This document shows positions 17,555 through 26,886 of a DNA stretch of 64,000 nucleotides, one piece after another. Made by a program: the position numbers and the translations under genes. The DNA is from Gammaproteobacteria bacterium. Its GTDB lineage: Bacteria; Pseudomonadota; Gammaproteobacteria; Ga0077554; Ga007554. The stretch covers positions 186,001 through 250,000 of the forward strand of contig JAMPIW010000001.1 of assembly GCA_040183005.1 (NCBI GenBank), read 5' to 3'. The notes under the pieces are model-generated. The model searched no databases. It saw nothing but the letters and a program-made list of their open reading frames with translations, and was not told where the DNA came from. Position 1 is the first letter of the stretch. Each line of letters begins with the position of its first letter.

Positions 17555-17806
17555 TATTGTTCTTGTGCTCTGTTTGCTTGCCTATACCAGTGCGCAATAT
17601 CCGAAGGGCATTGCGCCGGATGTCAATCGGAATAACCCAACTCCGTTTTCTCACCACCCGCCCAATCCGGCGGATAAATGCCTTGCCCCCCAAACGATGA
17701 AACGCCGAATACGGCCATTTTGAAGCCCGCCACATCACGTGTTAAAGCTGGCCTCACCCCTTCCCCATCACCCCCTTATCCTGCAACAAATCCAGCGAGT
17801 AGCCCG
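17555..17806 (-). other. Reverse transcriptase leader region with hairpin; no gene
   Basis: No gene is supported in this stretch upstream of the reverse transcriptase. It holds a hairpin at 17592-17616 (GCGCAAT, 11-base loop, ATTGCGC) and a 31-codon minus-strand ORF at 17623-17718 beginning MAVFGVSSFGGQG, which lacks a ribosome-binding site. Several defence RTs use a structured RNA encoded upstream, so a template RNA here is possible, but nothing in the sequence proves it. Confidence 0.35.
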
Positions 17807-17884
17807 GATGAAGCGATAGCGTATTCCGGAGGTCGCCACTCCTTCGCAATCCCGGATTGCGTGTTACTCCATCCGGACTACTTA
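17807..17884. repeat. BIME-like REP pair, copy B
   Basis: GTAGCCCGGATGAAGCGATA opens the element and ATCCGGACTAC closes it, with the inner CGGATTGCGTGTTACTCC identical to copy A at 13681-13776 and in the same orientation. It sits at the 3' end of the FAD/Fe-S oxidoreductase gene and marks the other border of the reverse transcriptase island. Confidence 0.7.
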
Positions 17885-17900
17885 CTCGCTTTCCCCTTAC

Positions 17901-20900
17901 CTACAAAAGCACCCGCTCAATCCCACCCTGCTTCGTTTTCTCGACAAACACCTGCTGCCAGTTTTCGCCAAGCAGTCTATTGGCAAGCTCCACCACGATG
18001 TAATCGGTCTGCATGCCGGTGTCACCGGCGTAGCGCGACAGGCCTTGCTGGCAGGCGGGGCAGGAGGTGAGCATTTTAACTTCGTTGTGTTCCACGGTTT
18101 CCGCACCGGTGAGTGCCTTGATGCCCTTGTGCAGTTCTTCCTGCTTGCGGAAGCGCACCTGGGTGGCGATGTCGGGGCGGGCGACGGCGAAGGTGCCGGC
18201 TTCGCCGCAGCAGCGCTCGGAGAGTTGCACGCCCTGACCCATCAGGTTGGAGGCCACGCTGATTGGGTTGTGGGTTTTCATCGGCGTGTGGCAGGGGTCG
18301 TGATAGATGTATTTCACGCCGGGCACGCCATTCAGGCTTATGCCCTTTTCCATCAGGTATTCGTGGATATCGAGCAGGCGGCAGCCGGGAAAGATGGAAT
18401 CGAATTCGTATTTGAGAAGCTGGTCCATGCAGGTGCCGCAGGAGACGATCACGGTCTTGATGTCCAGATAGCTCAGGGTGTTGGCCATGCGATGGAACAG
18501 CACGCGGTTTTCGGTGCTGATCTGGCGGCCTTTGGCTTCGTCACCGCTGGAGGTCTGCGGATAGCCGCAGCACAAGTAACCCGGCGGCAGCACCGTCTGC
18601 GCGCCCACCTCATGGAGCATGGCGAGGGTGGCAAGCCCAACCTGGCTGAACAGCCGTTCCGAGCCGCAGCCGGGGAAATAAAATACCGCATCGGAATCGT
18701 CGTTGACCTTGGCGGGGTCGCGCAGGATGGGTATGACGCCTTTGTCTTCCACTCCGAGCTGGGCGCGGGTGGTCTTGGCGGGCAGGGCGCCGGGCAGCGG
18801 CTTTTTCACGAATTGAATCACTTGCGTCGTGATCTTGGGCTTGCCGGTGGTGGCGGCAGGGCGCTCCTGCTTTTTGCCGAGCAGCCCCATGCGTTTGGCG
18901 AGGTTATGCCCCAGGCGCTGGCCGGCATAGCCCCAGCCGATCATGGTCTTGCGCATCAGCTTGATGGTGGCTGGATCTGTGACGTTCAGGAAGGCCATCG
19001 AGACCGCCGTGCCAGGGCTTGCGTGACGCTGACCGCGCTGCTTCAGAATGCGGCGCATGCGCACGGTGACATCGCCGAAGTCGATGTTGACCGGGCAGGG
19101 ATTAAGGCATTTGTGGCAGACCGTGCAGTGATCGGCGACATCGTTCATCTCGTCGAAATGACGAATCGAGATACCGCGCCGGGTCTGTTCTTCGTAGAGA
19201 AAGGCCTCGATGATCAGGCCGGTGGCGAGGATTTTGTTGCGCGGCGAGTAGAACAGATTGGCGCGCGGCACATGGGTGTTGCACACTGGCTTGCACTTGC
19301 CGCAGCGCAGGCAGTGGCGAATGTCGTCGTTGAGCGCGCCGAGCTCGCTTTGTTCCAGGATCAACGCCTCCTGCTGCACCAGCCGCAGCGAGGGCGTATA
19401 GGCATTGTGCAGACCGGAACCGGCCAGCAGCTTGCCACGGTTGAAACGGCCATGGGGGTCGATCTTCTGTTTGTAGCCTGCAAAGGCCGCCACTACCTCG
19501 GGCTCCAGATAGTGCATCTTGGTGATGCCGATGCCGTGCTCGCCGGAAATCACCCCGCCCAGCGCCACGGCCAGAGCCATGACGCGATCAACGATGCGGT
19601 CGGCCTCTTGCAGCATTTCGTAATCGTTGGAGTTGACCGGGATGTTGGTGTGTACGTTACCGTCGCCGGCGTGCATGTGGGTCGCCACGAACAATCGGCT
19701 GGAGCGGATGCGGGTGTGGATTTCGTCGAAGCGCGTGTGGAATTTCTCCAGTTCGCGGCCGGCGAAGATAGCCTTCAGCGGTCGTTCCACCTCGTGGCGG
19801 TATGAGATGCGCAATTCACGGCGCTGCAGCAGATCGAACAGGGTATCGCCTACACGCACCTTGGCCCGTGTCTCGGTATCGAGCAAGGTTGGGGATAACG
19901 AAGCGGGGGCATCCAGATACTCCAGGATGGCCGTCCACTGTTGCTGGATCTTGAGCAAATAGTCACGGGCAGCGCTGATCTTGTTGGCGATGATCTCGTC
20001 GCTCTCTGTGCTGGTTTGATAATCGGCACTGCGGCGCAATTCTGTCAAATCACCACCCAGATACTCCAGCAGCGCTGCAACCAGAAGCAGCTTGTTGTGC
20101 ATCGACTGCTCGATGTTGATGCGCTCGATGCCCAGCGTGTAATCGGCGAGGCGTTCCAGCGGGATCACCACATCTTCGTTGATCTTGAAGGCGTTGGTAT
20201 GCGCGGCGATGGCGGCAGTGCGGGAACGGTCTGCCCAGAAGCGGCTGCGCGCCTCGGGGCTCACCGCGACGAAGCCCTCCGCCTCGCGGGCGTTGGCGAG
20301 ACGCACCACCTGGGAGACGGCTTGCGCCACCGCATTTTCCTCGTCACCCGCCACGTCGATGATCAACACCATCTTGGGCCGCTCGCGGCGCGGCGCCTTG
20401 GTGCTGTAATTCACCGCGCGCACATAACGCTCATCCAGATGTTCCATGCCCGCCAACAATACACCGGGCACGGTATCTATATAATTCTTGATCTCCACGA
20501 TGGCGGGCACGGCGTTGCACAGGTCGGCACCGAAGAACTCCAGACACACGGTGCGGGTAAAGCGCGGTTCGCGGTGCAGAATAAACACCCCAGAGGTGAT
20601 CAGCCCGTCACAGCCTTCCTTCTGAACACCGGGCAGCCCGCCCAGGAATTTGTTGGTGACATCCTTGCCCAAACCCTCTTTACGCAACTCCGGGCCGGGG
20701 ATGCGCAAAATCTCGGAGACGCCGGTCGGCGTCTTGCCATCGGCACGATAATGGGTGACGCGGAACTCGGCGAACGCCACCTCGTGGATCTTGCCCAGAT
20801 TGTGGTTGAGACGCTCCACCTCCAGCCATTGCGCATCGGGGGTAACCATGCGCCACGACACCAGGTTGTCCAGGCACGTGCCCCACAGCACGGCCTTTTT

Positions 20901-21752
20901 GCCGCCCGCATTCATGGCGATGTTGCCGCCGATGGTGGAGGCGTCCTGCGAGGTGGGATCGACGGCGAACACGTGACCGGCGGCATAGGCCAGCTCCGAG
21001 ACACGCTTGGTGATCACGCCCGCCTCGGCGCGCACTGTGGCGACCTGTTGTGGCACGCCGGGCAAGGTGCGGAACTCCACTGCTCCCAGCCCTTCCAGTT
21101 TTTCGGTATTGAGCACCGCGCTGTCCGGATGCAGCGGCACCGCGCCGCCGGTATAGCCAGTGCCGCCGCCACGCGGGATGATGGTCAGCCCCAGCTCGAT
21201 ACAGGCCTGCACCACACCCGCCATTTCCTCCTCGCTGTCGGGGGCCACCACTACGAACGGATATTCCACGCGCCAGTCAGTGGCGTCGGTGACATGAGAG
21301 ACGCGCGCCAAGCCGCTGAAATCAATGTTGTCACGCCGCGTGACCTTGGTGAGGCGCTTGAGCGTCTTTTTGCGCAAGTCATACTGGCTCGAAAACCAGG
21401 TTTGAAACTCCTGTACCGCTTTGTGCGCCGCCTGCTCCAGCTCCAGCGCCAAGGGATTTTCTCCGGCGCGGGTGCGGATCTGCTCCAGGCGTTGCAGCAA
21501 GGTATTAATCAGCGATGCGCGGCGCTTGGGGTTTTCCAGCAAATCGTCCTGGATATAGGGGTTGCGCGTCACGATCCACATATCCCCCAGCACTTCGAAC
21601 AATAGGCGCGCCGAATGCCCGGTGCGGCGCGTGCCACGCAGCTCGTTCAACACCTCCCACATGCGCTCGCCCAGAAAGCGGATCACGATCTCGCGGTCGG
21701 AGAACGAGGTATAGTTATACGGAATTTCACGGATGCGGGGGGTGCTGCTCAT
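17901..21752 (-). CDS. DUF3683 FAD-linked oxidase / Fe-S / CCG-domain oxidoreductase
   Basis: A 1283-residue fusion with the parts of glycolate/D-lactate oxidase. From the N-terminus: a DUF3683 region (about 1-150), an FAD-binding PCMH domain ([20 protein letters not shown] near 195), the FAD-oxidase C-terminal domain ([15 protein letters not shown] near 690), two [4Fe-4S] motifs ([16 protein letters not shown] and [17 protein letters not shown], about 815-900), and two cysteine-rich CCG-type domains ([29 protein letters not shown]). It is probably a membrane-associated 2-hydroxyacid dehydrogenase feeding electrons to quinone. In a CO2 fixer it could oxidise glycolate from photorespiration-like salvage, but substrate is inferred only. 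Confidence 0.9.
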   Translation of the reverse strand: MSSTPRIREIPYNYTSFSDREIVIRFLGERMWEVLNELRGTRRTGHSARLLFEVLGDMWIVTRNPYIQDDLLENPKRRASLINTLLQRLEQIRTRAGENPLALELEQAAHKAVQEFQTWFSSQYDLRKKTLKRLTKVTRRDNIDFSGLARVSHVTDATDWRVEYPFVVVAPDSEEEMAGVVQACIELGLTIIPRGGGTGYTGGAVPLHPDSAVLNTEKLEGLGAVEFRTLPGVPQQVATVRAEAGVITKRVSELAYAAGHVFAVDPTSQDASTIGGNIAMNAGGKKAVLWGTCLDNLVSWRMVTPDAQWLEVERLNHNLGKIHEVAFAEFRVTHYRADGKTPTGVSEILRIPGPELRKEGLGKDVTNKFLGGLPGVQKEGCDGLITSGVFILHREPRFTRTVCLEFFGADLCNAVPAIVEIKNYIDTVPGVLLAGMEHLDERYVRAVNYSTKAPRRERPKMVLIIDVAGDEENAVAQAVSQVVRLANAREAEGFVAVSPEARSRFWADRSRTAAIAAHTNAFKINEDVVIPLERLADYTLGIERINIEQSMHNKLLLVAALLEYLGGDLTELRRSADYQTSTESDEIIANKISAARDYLLKIQQQWTAILEYLDAPASLSPTLLDTETRAKVRVGDTLFDLLQRRELRISYRHEVERPLKAIFAGRELEKFHTRFDEIHTRIRSSRLFVATHMHAGDGNVHTNIPVNSNDYEMLQEADRIVDRVMALAVALGGVISGEHGIGITKMHYLEPEVVAAFAGYKQKIDPHGRFNRGKLLAGSGLHNAYTPSLRLVQQEALILEQSELGALNDDIRHCLRCGKCKPVCNTHVPRANLFYSPRNKILATGLIIEAFLYEEQTRRGISIRHFDEMNDVADHCTVCHKCLNPCPVNIDFGDVTVRMRRILKQRGQRHASPGTAVSMAFLNVTDPATIKLMRKTMIGWGYAGQRLGHNLAKRMGLLGKKQERPAATTGKPKITTQVIQFVKKPLPGALPAKTTRAQLGVEDKGVIPILRDPAKVNDDSDAVFYFPGCGSERLFSQVGLATLAMLHEVGAQTVLPPGYLCCGYPQTSSGDEAKGRQISTENRVLFHRMANTLSYLDIKTVIVSCGTCMDQLLKYEFDSIFPGCRLLDIHEYLMEKGISLNGVPGVKYIYHDPCHTPMKTHNPISVASNLMGQGVQLSERCCGEAGTFAVARPDIATQVRFRKQEELHKGIKALTGAETVEHNEVKMLTSCPACQQGLSRYAGDTGMQTDYIVVELANRLLGENWQQVFVEKTKQGGIERVLL

Positions 21753-21851
21753 GGGGGGATGGCCGGTACAGTGTATGAAAGAATCGGCATTTTAACACGC
21801 GCAGCGCGGATAATTGAGAAGCAGTTGCTAGGGGATTTAACGGGGAACGGA

Positions 21852-22463
21852 TTAGCTGTGACTGCGGTAACGGCTATGCAGGCTCAACACACGGCTGACG
21901 TAGTTGGTAGTCTCGGGATAAGGGGGGACGCCACCGAAGCGTAACACGGAGTTTTCGCCGGCATTATAGGCCGCCACCGCAAGGCGCGGGTTATTGCCAA
22001 ACATCTTGAGCAGGTCGCGCAGATAACGCACCCCGCCGGTGATGTTCTGGGAGGGGTCGAAAATATCGCGCACCCCATAGCGGCGCGCGGTAGCAGGCAT
22101 GAGCTGCATCAACCCCGACGCGCCCTTGGGCGACACGGCCTGCGGGTTGAAGCCGGATTCGGCATGAATCACCGCATGTACCAATGCAGGATCCACTTGA
22201 TAGGTCTGCGCCGCTCTGCTTACCATGCCGTCAAGCCCCGGCGGCCTCTTCGCCACACGCAGCGACCGTAACGATCCGGTGGAATAATCGCGGCGCGGCG
22301 CGCTTTTCGGCTCCCTGTGGATTACCTTGTAGCGCGCATCGTAGCTCGGCACATTGGTGATGTTGAGCACACCGTTCTCGTCGGTAAAGGCGTAGAGGTC
22401 CGCCCGGACGGGGCATATCCAGGCAGTGAGCATTAAGAGCAACAATGTGAGCCTGAATGTCAC
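21852..22463 (-). CDS. Lytic transglycosylase (SLT family) with DUF4124 N-terminal domain
   Basis: The GTG at 22463, preceded by GAGGA, gives a signal peptide (VTFRLTLLLLMLTAWICPVRA); an upstream ATG at 22541 would hide it. The mature protein starts with a DUF4124-like segment (DLYAFTDENGVLNITNVPSY) and then the lysozyme-like SLT domain with catalytic glutamate in VIHAESGFNPQAVSPKGASG, LMQLMPATARRYGV and AAYNAGENSV. It cleaves peptidoglycan in the periplasm. About 204 residues. Confidence 0.9.
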   Translation of the reverse strand: MTFRLTLLLLMLTAWICPVRADLYAFTDENGVLNITNVPSYDARYKVIHREPKSAPRRDYSTGSLRSLRVAKRPPGLDGMVSRAAQTYQVDPALVHAVIHAESGFNPQAVSPKGASGLMQLMPATARRYGVRDIFDPSQNITGGVRYLRDLLKMFGNNPRLAVAAYNAGENSVLRFGGVPPYPETTNYVSRVLSLHSRYRSHS

Positions 22464-22862
22464 GCGGTAATCCTCGACTTTGTTGTCATTTTGCGGATTA
22501 TCCACCAAATATTCTGTGGACAGGGTCACAGAAATCAGCAAATCATGGCGGCGGAAATATATTCCACCGCTCTCGTCTTTGTTTCGGCTCCCGGGATTAT
22601 ACCTTTAGTGCTGTGCCAGGCGCTGTGAAATAGCATGTCGATGTAGCTACTTTCTGGTAGCGAGCATCACAGCCTGGTAACATCCGCTACCGTCAAGAGC
22701 TATAAGCTGCTGGCTGGTTAGCTCAGACGCTGTGGCGATCACAGTACCTCGTAGGGCATGTCCAATTGGTCGAGCAGGTTTTTCGCTCTTGCGCGCGCCC
22801 CCGTTTCTCAAGCGATTTTGATAGTATTGGCGGGTGAATAGCCTCTAATCGACATTGCAACC
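22464..22862. other. 399-base intergenic region, nothing recognised
   Basis: Divergent spacer between the lytic transglycosylase and the JAMM peptidase. I looked for tRNA, small ORFs with ribosome-binding sites, and terminators and found none I can support. Promoters for both genes must lie here. Confidence 0.5.
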
Positions 22863-23270
22863 ATGCCAACTATCAAATTACCTCGCCCGCTGGTCAACCA
22901 ATTGCTGCACCAGGCCCAGCTTGGCGCAGACAGGGAGGTGTGCGGCCTGATCGGCGCGCGCGAGGGAAATCCGGTGCGCTGTTACCCGGTTGCCAATGTT
23001 GCACCCTCGCCCCAGGTGCGATATACCATGGACCCCAAGGCGCAGATCGGCGCCATGCGTCAGATGCGCGAGCGCGGCGAGGAATTGTTTGCCATTTATC
23101 ATTCGCACCCTGCTTCCCCGGCGCTGCCATCGGCCATGGATCTTGACGAGGCGGCTTATCCCGGCGTGCTTTACCTGATAACTTCGTTAAACACCAAGGG
23201 TGTGCTGGAGATGCGGGGTTTTCGTTTGACTGGCCAGGATGTTGCCGAAGTAATGCTCGAATTACAGTAA
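22863..23270 (+). CDS. JAMM/Mov34 (M67) metallopeptidase
   Basis: A 135-residue JAB1/MPN-fold zinc isopeptidase. The motif EVCGLIG supplies the catalytic glutamate and YHSHPASPALPSAMD (about 78-92) is the HxHx7SxxD zinc-binding signature. Stand-alone bacterial members process sulfur-carrier or ubiquitin-like proteins, or act with C40 peptidases; no such partner gene is adjacent here. It is convergent with the C39 peptidase gene, three bases apart. Confidence 0.88.
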   Translation: MPTIKLPRPLVNQLLHQAQLGADREVCGLIGAREGNPVRCYPVANVAPSPQVRYTMDPKAQIGAMRQMRERGEELFAIYHSHPASPALPSAMDLDEAAYPGVLYLITSLNTKGVLEMRGFRLTGQDVAEVMLELQ

Positions 23271-23273
23271 CCG

Positions 23274-24245
23274 TCAGTTCTGATTTTCCCGTGACTGGAG
23301 CACAAGTATTTGTTGCAGGGTTTCCTCATAGCTTGCCAGCAACGGGCCACCCAGGCTCACGGCGCGCCGTGCGGCTTGTTCGGCTTCTTGCAGGCGGCCC
23401 TGTTCGGCGAGCACCTGAGCCAGGTTATTGAAGGCGGGCGCGAGCGTGGGGTTGGCCAAAGTAACGTGCCGGTAGGCCTGTTCCGCGCCGGGCAGATCCT
23501 TCATCGCATACAGGCTGTTGCCCAACCCCATACGCGCCGCCGTGCTGTCCGGCCAGCGCGTCAGTGCGCTGGTATAGGCGGTTTTGACCTCTTGCCAGCG
23601 TTGCAGCCGCTCCAGCCCGGCAACACTCCGCAGGAAAGGCATTTCCTCCGCGCTTGCAGGCAGGCGGTCTGGGGGTAAGGCAACCACTGCCCAATAATCG
23701 CCGCGCCGCCAGGTGCGTTCGAACAGTTTGAACGGCAAAAGATGCCGCCGCTCGCGGCCCGAACGCAGGATCACCACGTCCTGGCGGAGGTCAAACCCCA
23801 CCACTACTGCGTAATGCCATTTGGTATACCAGCTTAACCCAAGATTCTGCAAAACCAGCACCGGATTGCCCGCCCGGACTTCGGCGAGCAGTGTCTCAAG
23901 CTTGGGCTGGATGAGATACGGGATGCGGCCAGCGCGGCGGGTAGCGGCGAGCAGCTCCACTTGCAGGCTGCCCTGCCGCTCCGGCAGATACACCAGGGGT
24001 GCCAATGCCTCGGGGGTGACGGCAGTGCCCGACCAGTTCAGCACCGTGGCCAGCGCAGCCGGGCCGCACTGAAAATCTTCCTGTGGAAAAAAGGGAACGG
24101 CGGTCAGCTCCACCGGCGGCCCGATGGCATCGGGCGATTTCAGCAGATGGTCGATTTGCAGGGGTGCGCCGCATCCCGTAACGAGCAGCGCCGCTATCAG
24201 CCAAAAAGCCGCCCGGAGTACGCCAGGCGGCCGTTTGATCAGCAT
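23274..24245 (-). CDS. PA2778-type C39 cysteine peptidase lipoprotein with TPR repeats
   Basis: The N-terminus is a lipoprotein signal (LIAALLVTGCGAP, lipid cysteine at about 25). The C39-like papain-fold domain has its catalytic Cys in FFPQEDFQCGPAALATVL (about 60) and His in WYTKWHYAVVVGFD (about 143). Residues from about 215 form tetratricopeptide repeats (LERLQRWQEVKTAYTSAL, AARMGLGNSLYAMKDLPGAE). It follows a PA2779-like gene by eight bases, as in the conserved pair of Pseudomonas. It probably processes or matures a periplasmic substrate; substrate unknown. Confidence 0.85.
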   Translation of the reverse strand: MLIKRPPGVLRAAFWLIAALLVTGCGAPLQIDHLLKSPDAIGPPVELTAVPFFPQEDFQCGPAALATVLNWSGTAVTPEALAPLVYLPERQGSLQVELLAATRRAGRIPYLIQPKLETLLAEVRAGNPVLVLQNLGLSWYTKWHYAVVVGFDLRQDVVILRSGRERRHLLPFKLFERTWRRGDYWAVVALPPDRLPASAEEMPFLRSVAGLERLQRWQEVKTAYTSALTRWPDSTAARMGLGNSLYAMKDLPGAEQAYRHVTLANPTLAPAFNNLAQVLAEQGRLQEAEQAARRAVSLGGPLLASYEETLQQILVLQSRENQN

Positions 24246-24253
24246 AGGGTAAA

Positions 24254-24658
24254 TTAACGTCTGTGTTTGACAAACGGGAAAATGTTGGTCAGGCCCAAAA
24301 TGTCTGTGATCAGCAGAATGATGAAGATAGCGAAAAGTATTCCCACCACGCTATCGCCGCCTGCCGGCAGTTGATCCAACTGGCCCGCCAGGCTGCGCAT
24401 CTCGGTATCGGTGAGACTATTCACGCGGGCCTTGGCCTGCTCCGCATCAACACCATAAGCCACCAACTGCTCCTGAACGTCCTTTCTTTCCAGCAGCTTC
24501 AGAATATGCGCACGATCCTGCTGTGCCTGTTCAGAACTTACCAGGGTTTCGGTGCCTACTATGCCCGCATGAGCGGCGGGAAGCTGAACGCCAAGCCAGA
24601 GAAAGGCGAGAATCACAAAGTGGCTGATGGGCTTGGCGATACGGCGAAGTTTTTCCAT
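24254..24658 (-). CDS. PA2779 family membrane protein
   Basis: A 134-residue protein with a signal peptide or first helix (HFVILAFLWLGVQLPAAHAG), a helical middle (about 40-100), and a C-terminal membrane helix (GILFAIFIILLITDILGLTN) ending FPFVKHRR. It has a strong AAGGAGA site. Its constant partnership with the downstream C39 peptidase lipoprotein suggests it is a substrate or anchor of that enzyme; the function is not known. Confidence 0.8.
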   Translation of the reverse strand: MEKLRRIAKPISHFVILAFLWLGVQLPAAHAGIVGTETLVSSEQAQQDRAHILKLLERKDVQEQLVAYGVDAEQAKARVNSLTDTEMRSLAGQLDQLPAGGDSVVGILFAIFIILLITDILGLTNIFPFVKHRR

Positions 24659-24781
24659 GATGGTTCTCCTTGGTTTGAGGGTTTGAGAATAAAAGCCTGT
24701 TTTTTTGATTCGGATTTATTGATAGTGTACCCCAAGAGGGTATCTTTTTACATGTGGCAGAATGGCGCTGCGCCCTTCTAT

Positions 24782-26260
24782 TTACGAAAGCGCCGCCGCA
24801 ATCTCCCGAAAGCTATTTAACCCCGCCTCAAGGTTGTCGATGATCTCCAGCGCCAGCTCATCTGGCTCGGGCAGATTATCCAGATCGGCGAGGCTCTTGT
24901 CCTTCAGCCAGAAAATATCCAGACTGGTTTTATCGCGCGCGATGATCTGCTCGTAGTTGAATTTGCGCCAGCGGCCTTCCTGGTTCGCAGCCTCGCTCCA
25001 GCTTTCCTTGCGCTCATGGCGATTGAGCGGGTTGTAGCAGGCGATGAACTCCTGCAAATCGTCGAAGCGCAGCGGCTTCTTTTTCAGCGTGTGGTGAATG
25101 TTGGTGCGGTAGTCGTAGTACCACACCTCCTTTGTCCACGGCTCTTTGCTGGCGGCGTGGTTGTCGAAGAACAGCACATTCGCCTTCACCCCGTTGGCGT
25201 AGAAGATACCGGTGGGCAGGCGCAGGATGGTGTGCAGCTCCGTCGTTTCCAGCAGCCTTCTGCGCACCGTTTCGCCCGCGCCGCCTTCAAACAATACATT
25301 ATCCGGCACCACCACTGCCGCGCGTCCGGTGGTCTTCAGCATGGTGCGTATATGCTGCACAAAGTTGAGCTGCTTGTTGGACGTGGTTGCCCAGAAATCC
25401 TGGCGGTTGTAGGTCAGGTCGTCCTTCTCCTGCTCGCCTTCCTCGTTGGTGAAGCTCATCGCGCTCTTCTTGCCGAACGGCGGATTCGCCAGCACATAGT
25501 CGTAGCGTTTGCCACTGTCGGCCACCAAAGCATCGTTGGGCGACACCATGCTCTCGCCATCGATCTCGCCGATGTTGTGCAAGAACATATTCATCAACGC
25601 CAGGCGACGTGTGCCCGCCACAATCTCGTTGCCGTGAAAGGTGTCGTGTTTGAGAAAGGCCTTCTGCGTCTTGTCCATCGGGTACTCCTTCACCAGAAAG
25701 TCGTAAGCCGTCAGAAAGAAGCCGCCCGTGCCGCAGGCCGGATCGGCAATGGTCTTGTTCGGCTCCGGCCGCACGCACTCCACCATCGCGCGGATCAAGG
25801 CGCGCGGCGTGAAGTATTGCCCCGCGCCAGACTTGGTGTCCTCGGCGTTGCGCTCCAACAGCCCCTCGTAGATGTCGCCCTTCACATCCGCCCCCATCGT
25901 CACCCAGCTCGTCTCGTTCACCATATCGATCAGGCGATAGAGCTTGGCCGGGTCCTGAATCTTGTTCTGCGCCTTGGTGAAAATCGTCCCCAGCATCCCC
26001 GGTTTGTTGCCCAGCTCGCGCAACAACGTCACGTAATGCACCTCCAGCTCCGCTCCGCGCTTCGCCTTCAGGCTCTGCCAGTTGTACTCGGCGGGGATGA
26101 CCACCTTGCGGTTATAGGGCGGCTGGCTGTACTCGTCCGCCATCTTCAAAAATATCAGATAGGTGAGCTGCTCCAGATAGTCGCCATAGCCCACCCCGTC
26201 GTCGCGCAACGTGGTGCAGAAACTCCAGACCTTGGAGACGATGGATGCGGTTGCGTTCAT
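24782..26260 (-). CDS. hsdM: Type I restriction-modification DNA methyltransferase subunit HsdM
   Basis: A 492-residue N6-adenine methyltransferase. An N-terminal HsdM helical domain (LEQLTYLIFLKMADEYSQPP) precedes the SAM-binding motif DPACGTGGFFLTAYDFL (about 173-189) and the catalytic NPPFG (about 259-263). The frame is complete. In this operon it is the last gene, separated from hsdS by Bro-N and GIY-YIG genes, rather than adjacent to hsdS as usual. With HsdS it methylates, and with HsdR it restricts, foreign DNA. Confidence 0.95.
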   Translation of the reverse strand: MNATASIVSKVWSFCTTLRDDGVGYGDYLEQLTYLIFLKMADEYSQPPYNRKVVIPAEYNWQSLKAKRGAELEVHYVTLLRELGNKPGMLGTIFTKAQNKIQDPAKLYRLIDMVNETSWVTMGADVKGDIYEGLLERNAEDTKSGAGQYFTPRALIRAMVECVRPEPNKTIADPACGTGGFFLTAYDFLVKEYPMDKTQKAFLKHDTFHGNEIVAGTRRLALMNMFLHNIGEIDGESMVSPNDALVADSGKRYDYVLANPPFGKKSAMSFTNEEGEQEKDDLTYNRQDFWATTSNKQLNFVQHIRTMLKTTGRAAVVVPDNVLFEGGAGETVRRRLLETTELHTILRLPTGIFYANGVKANVLFFDNHAASKEPWTKEVWYYDYRTNIHHTLKKKPLRFDDLQEFIACYNPLNRHERKESWSEAANQEGRWRKFNYEQIIARDKTSLDIFWLKDKSLADLDNLPEPDELALEIIDNLEAGLNSFREIAAALS

Positions 26261-26292
26261 GTGTTTACCTCAAATATGCCGTTATTCTGTGC

Positions 26293-26421
26293 TCCCGTCA
26301 TTCCCGAAACGGTCCTGACCGGGAATCCAGCTTTTAACTGGTTGCAATTCTGGATCCCCGATAAAAACATTCGGGGATGACGGCCCGATAAAAACATTCG
26401 GGGATGACGAGCTGGTTGCGA
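26293..26421. repeat. Dispersed repeat, left of the GIY-YIG gene
   Basis: Begins CCCGTCATTCCCGAAACGG, continues with GACCGGGAATCCAGCTT and GGATCCCCGATAAAAACATT, and then has a short tandem second copy of CCGATAAAAACATTCGGGGA. The hairpin CCCCGAT/ATTCGGGG type palindrome is repeated on the other side of the GIY-YIG gene in the same orientation. Confidence 0.7.
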
Positions 26422-26438
26422 AAGATTAGTGATCCTGT

Positions 26439-26729
26439 TCACACCAACTCATCCCACAAATCCTTCCACTCCGGGTTGGTCTTTTCGATCAAATCTATTT
26501 TCCATTTCCTGTTCCATTTCTTGAGTTGTTTCTCGCGCTGAATCGCTGAAAGCATTTCTTCATGCACCTCGTAGTACACCAGAGAGTGAACTGAATATTT
26601 TTTTGTAAATCCCTCAGCCAGATCATTCTTGTGTTGCCAAGTTCGCTGAATCAAATTGCTGGTTACACCGATATACAGCGTACCGTTATATCCGCTCGCC
26701 AGAATATAAACCGCAGGCTGTTTATCCAT
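26439..26729 (-). CDS. GIY-YIG nuclease domain protein (UvrC-N-like, stand-alone)
   Basis: A 96-residue single-domain nuclease. The pattern YILASGYNGTLYIGVTSNLI (about 8-27) supplies the GIY-YIG strands; the arginine in NLIQRTWQHK and the glutamate in YYEVHEEMLSAIQREKQLK are the expected catalytic residues. Such proteins are widely dispersed between bacterial genomes. It interrupts a type I restriction operon and lies between two direct copies of an intergenic repeat, so it may have arrived as a small cassette. Base composition is more AT-rich than hsdM. Confidence 0.88.
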   Translation of the reverse strand: MDKQPAVYILASGYNGTLYIGVTSNLIQRTWQHKNDLAEGFTKKYSVHSLVYYEVHEEMLSAIQREKQLKKWNRKWKIDLIEKTNPEWKDLWDELV

Positions 26730-26742
26730 TGCGCCACCTCTG

Positions 26743-26862
26743 TTATCCCGTCATTCCCGAAGCAATTCCAACCCCGTGATTCCCGAGACGCTTCTGATCG
26801 GGAATCCAGCTTGTAGCCGACCAACATCATGGATCCCCGATAAAAACATTCGGGGATGACGG
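26743..26862. repeat. Dispersed repeat, right of the GIY-YIG gene
   Basis: Same order of blocks as the copy at 26293-26421: CCCGTCATTCCCGAAGC, GATCGGGAATCCAGCTT, and GGATCCCCGATAAAAACATT with CGGGGATGACGG. The two copies are direct repeats bracketing the GIY-YIG gene. Confidence 0.7.
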
Positions 26863-26886
26863 CTTATACGCTATTCAACGCACCCA

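Noticed and set aside
17623-17718. 31-codon ORF MAVFGVSSFGGQG upstream of the reverse transcriptase as a partner gene
   Set aside because: No ribosome-binding site and no family resemblance; it overlaps sequence that looks like ordinary intergenic repeat.
18045-21605. Long plus-strand open frames of 586 and 554 codons opposite the 1283-residue oxidoreductase
   Set aside because: They are antisense shadows of a GC-rich gene; their translations are rich in H, R, G and A with no domain, and the minus-strand protein has intact motifs throughout.
22690-22760. tRNA-like string containing GGTTAGCTCAGA
   Set aside because: No acceptor stem, anticodon arm or T-loop can be folded around it.
25016-26380. 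Plus-strand frame of 454 codons opposite hsdM, and a similar 438-codon frame opposite hsdR (30338-31654)
   Set aside because: Antisense shadows; the hsd genes carry all expected motifs on the other strand.
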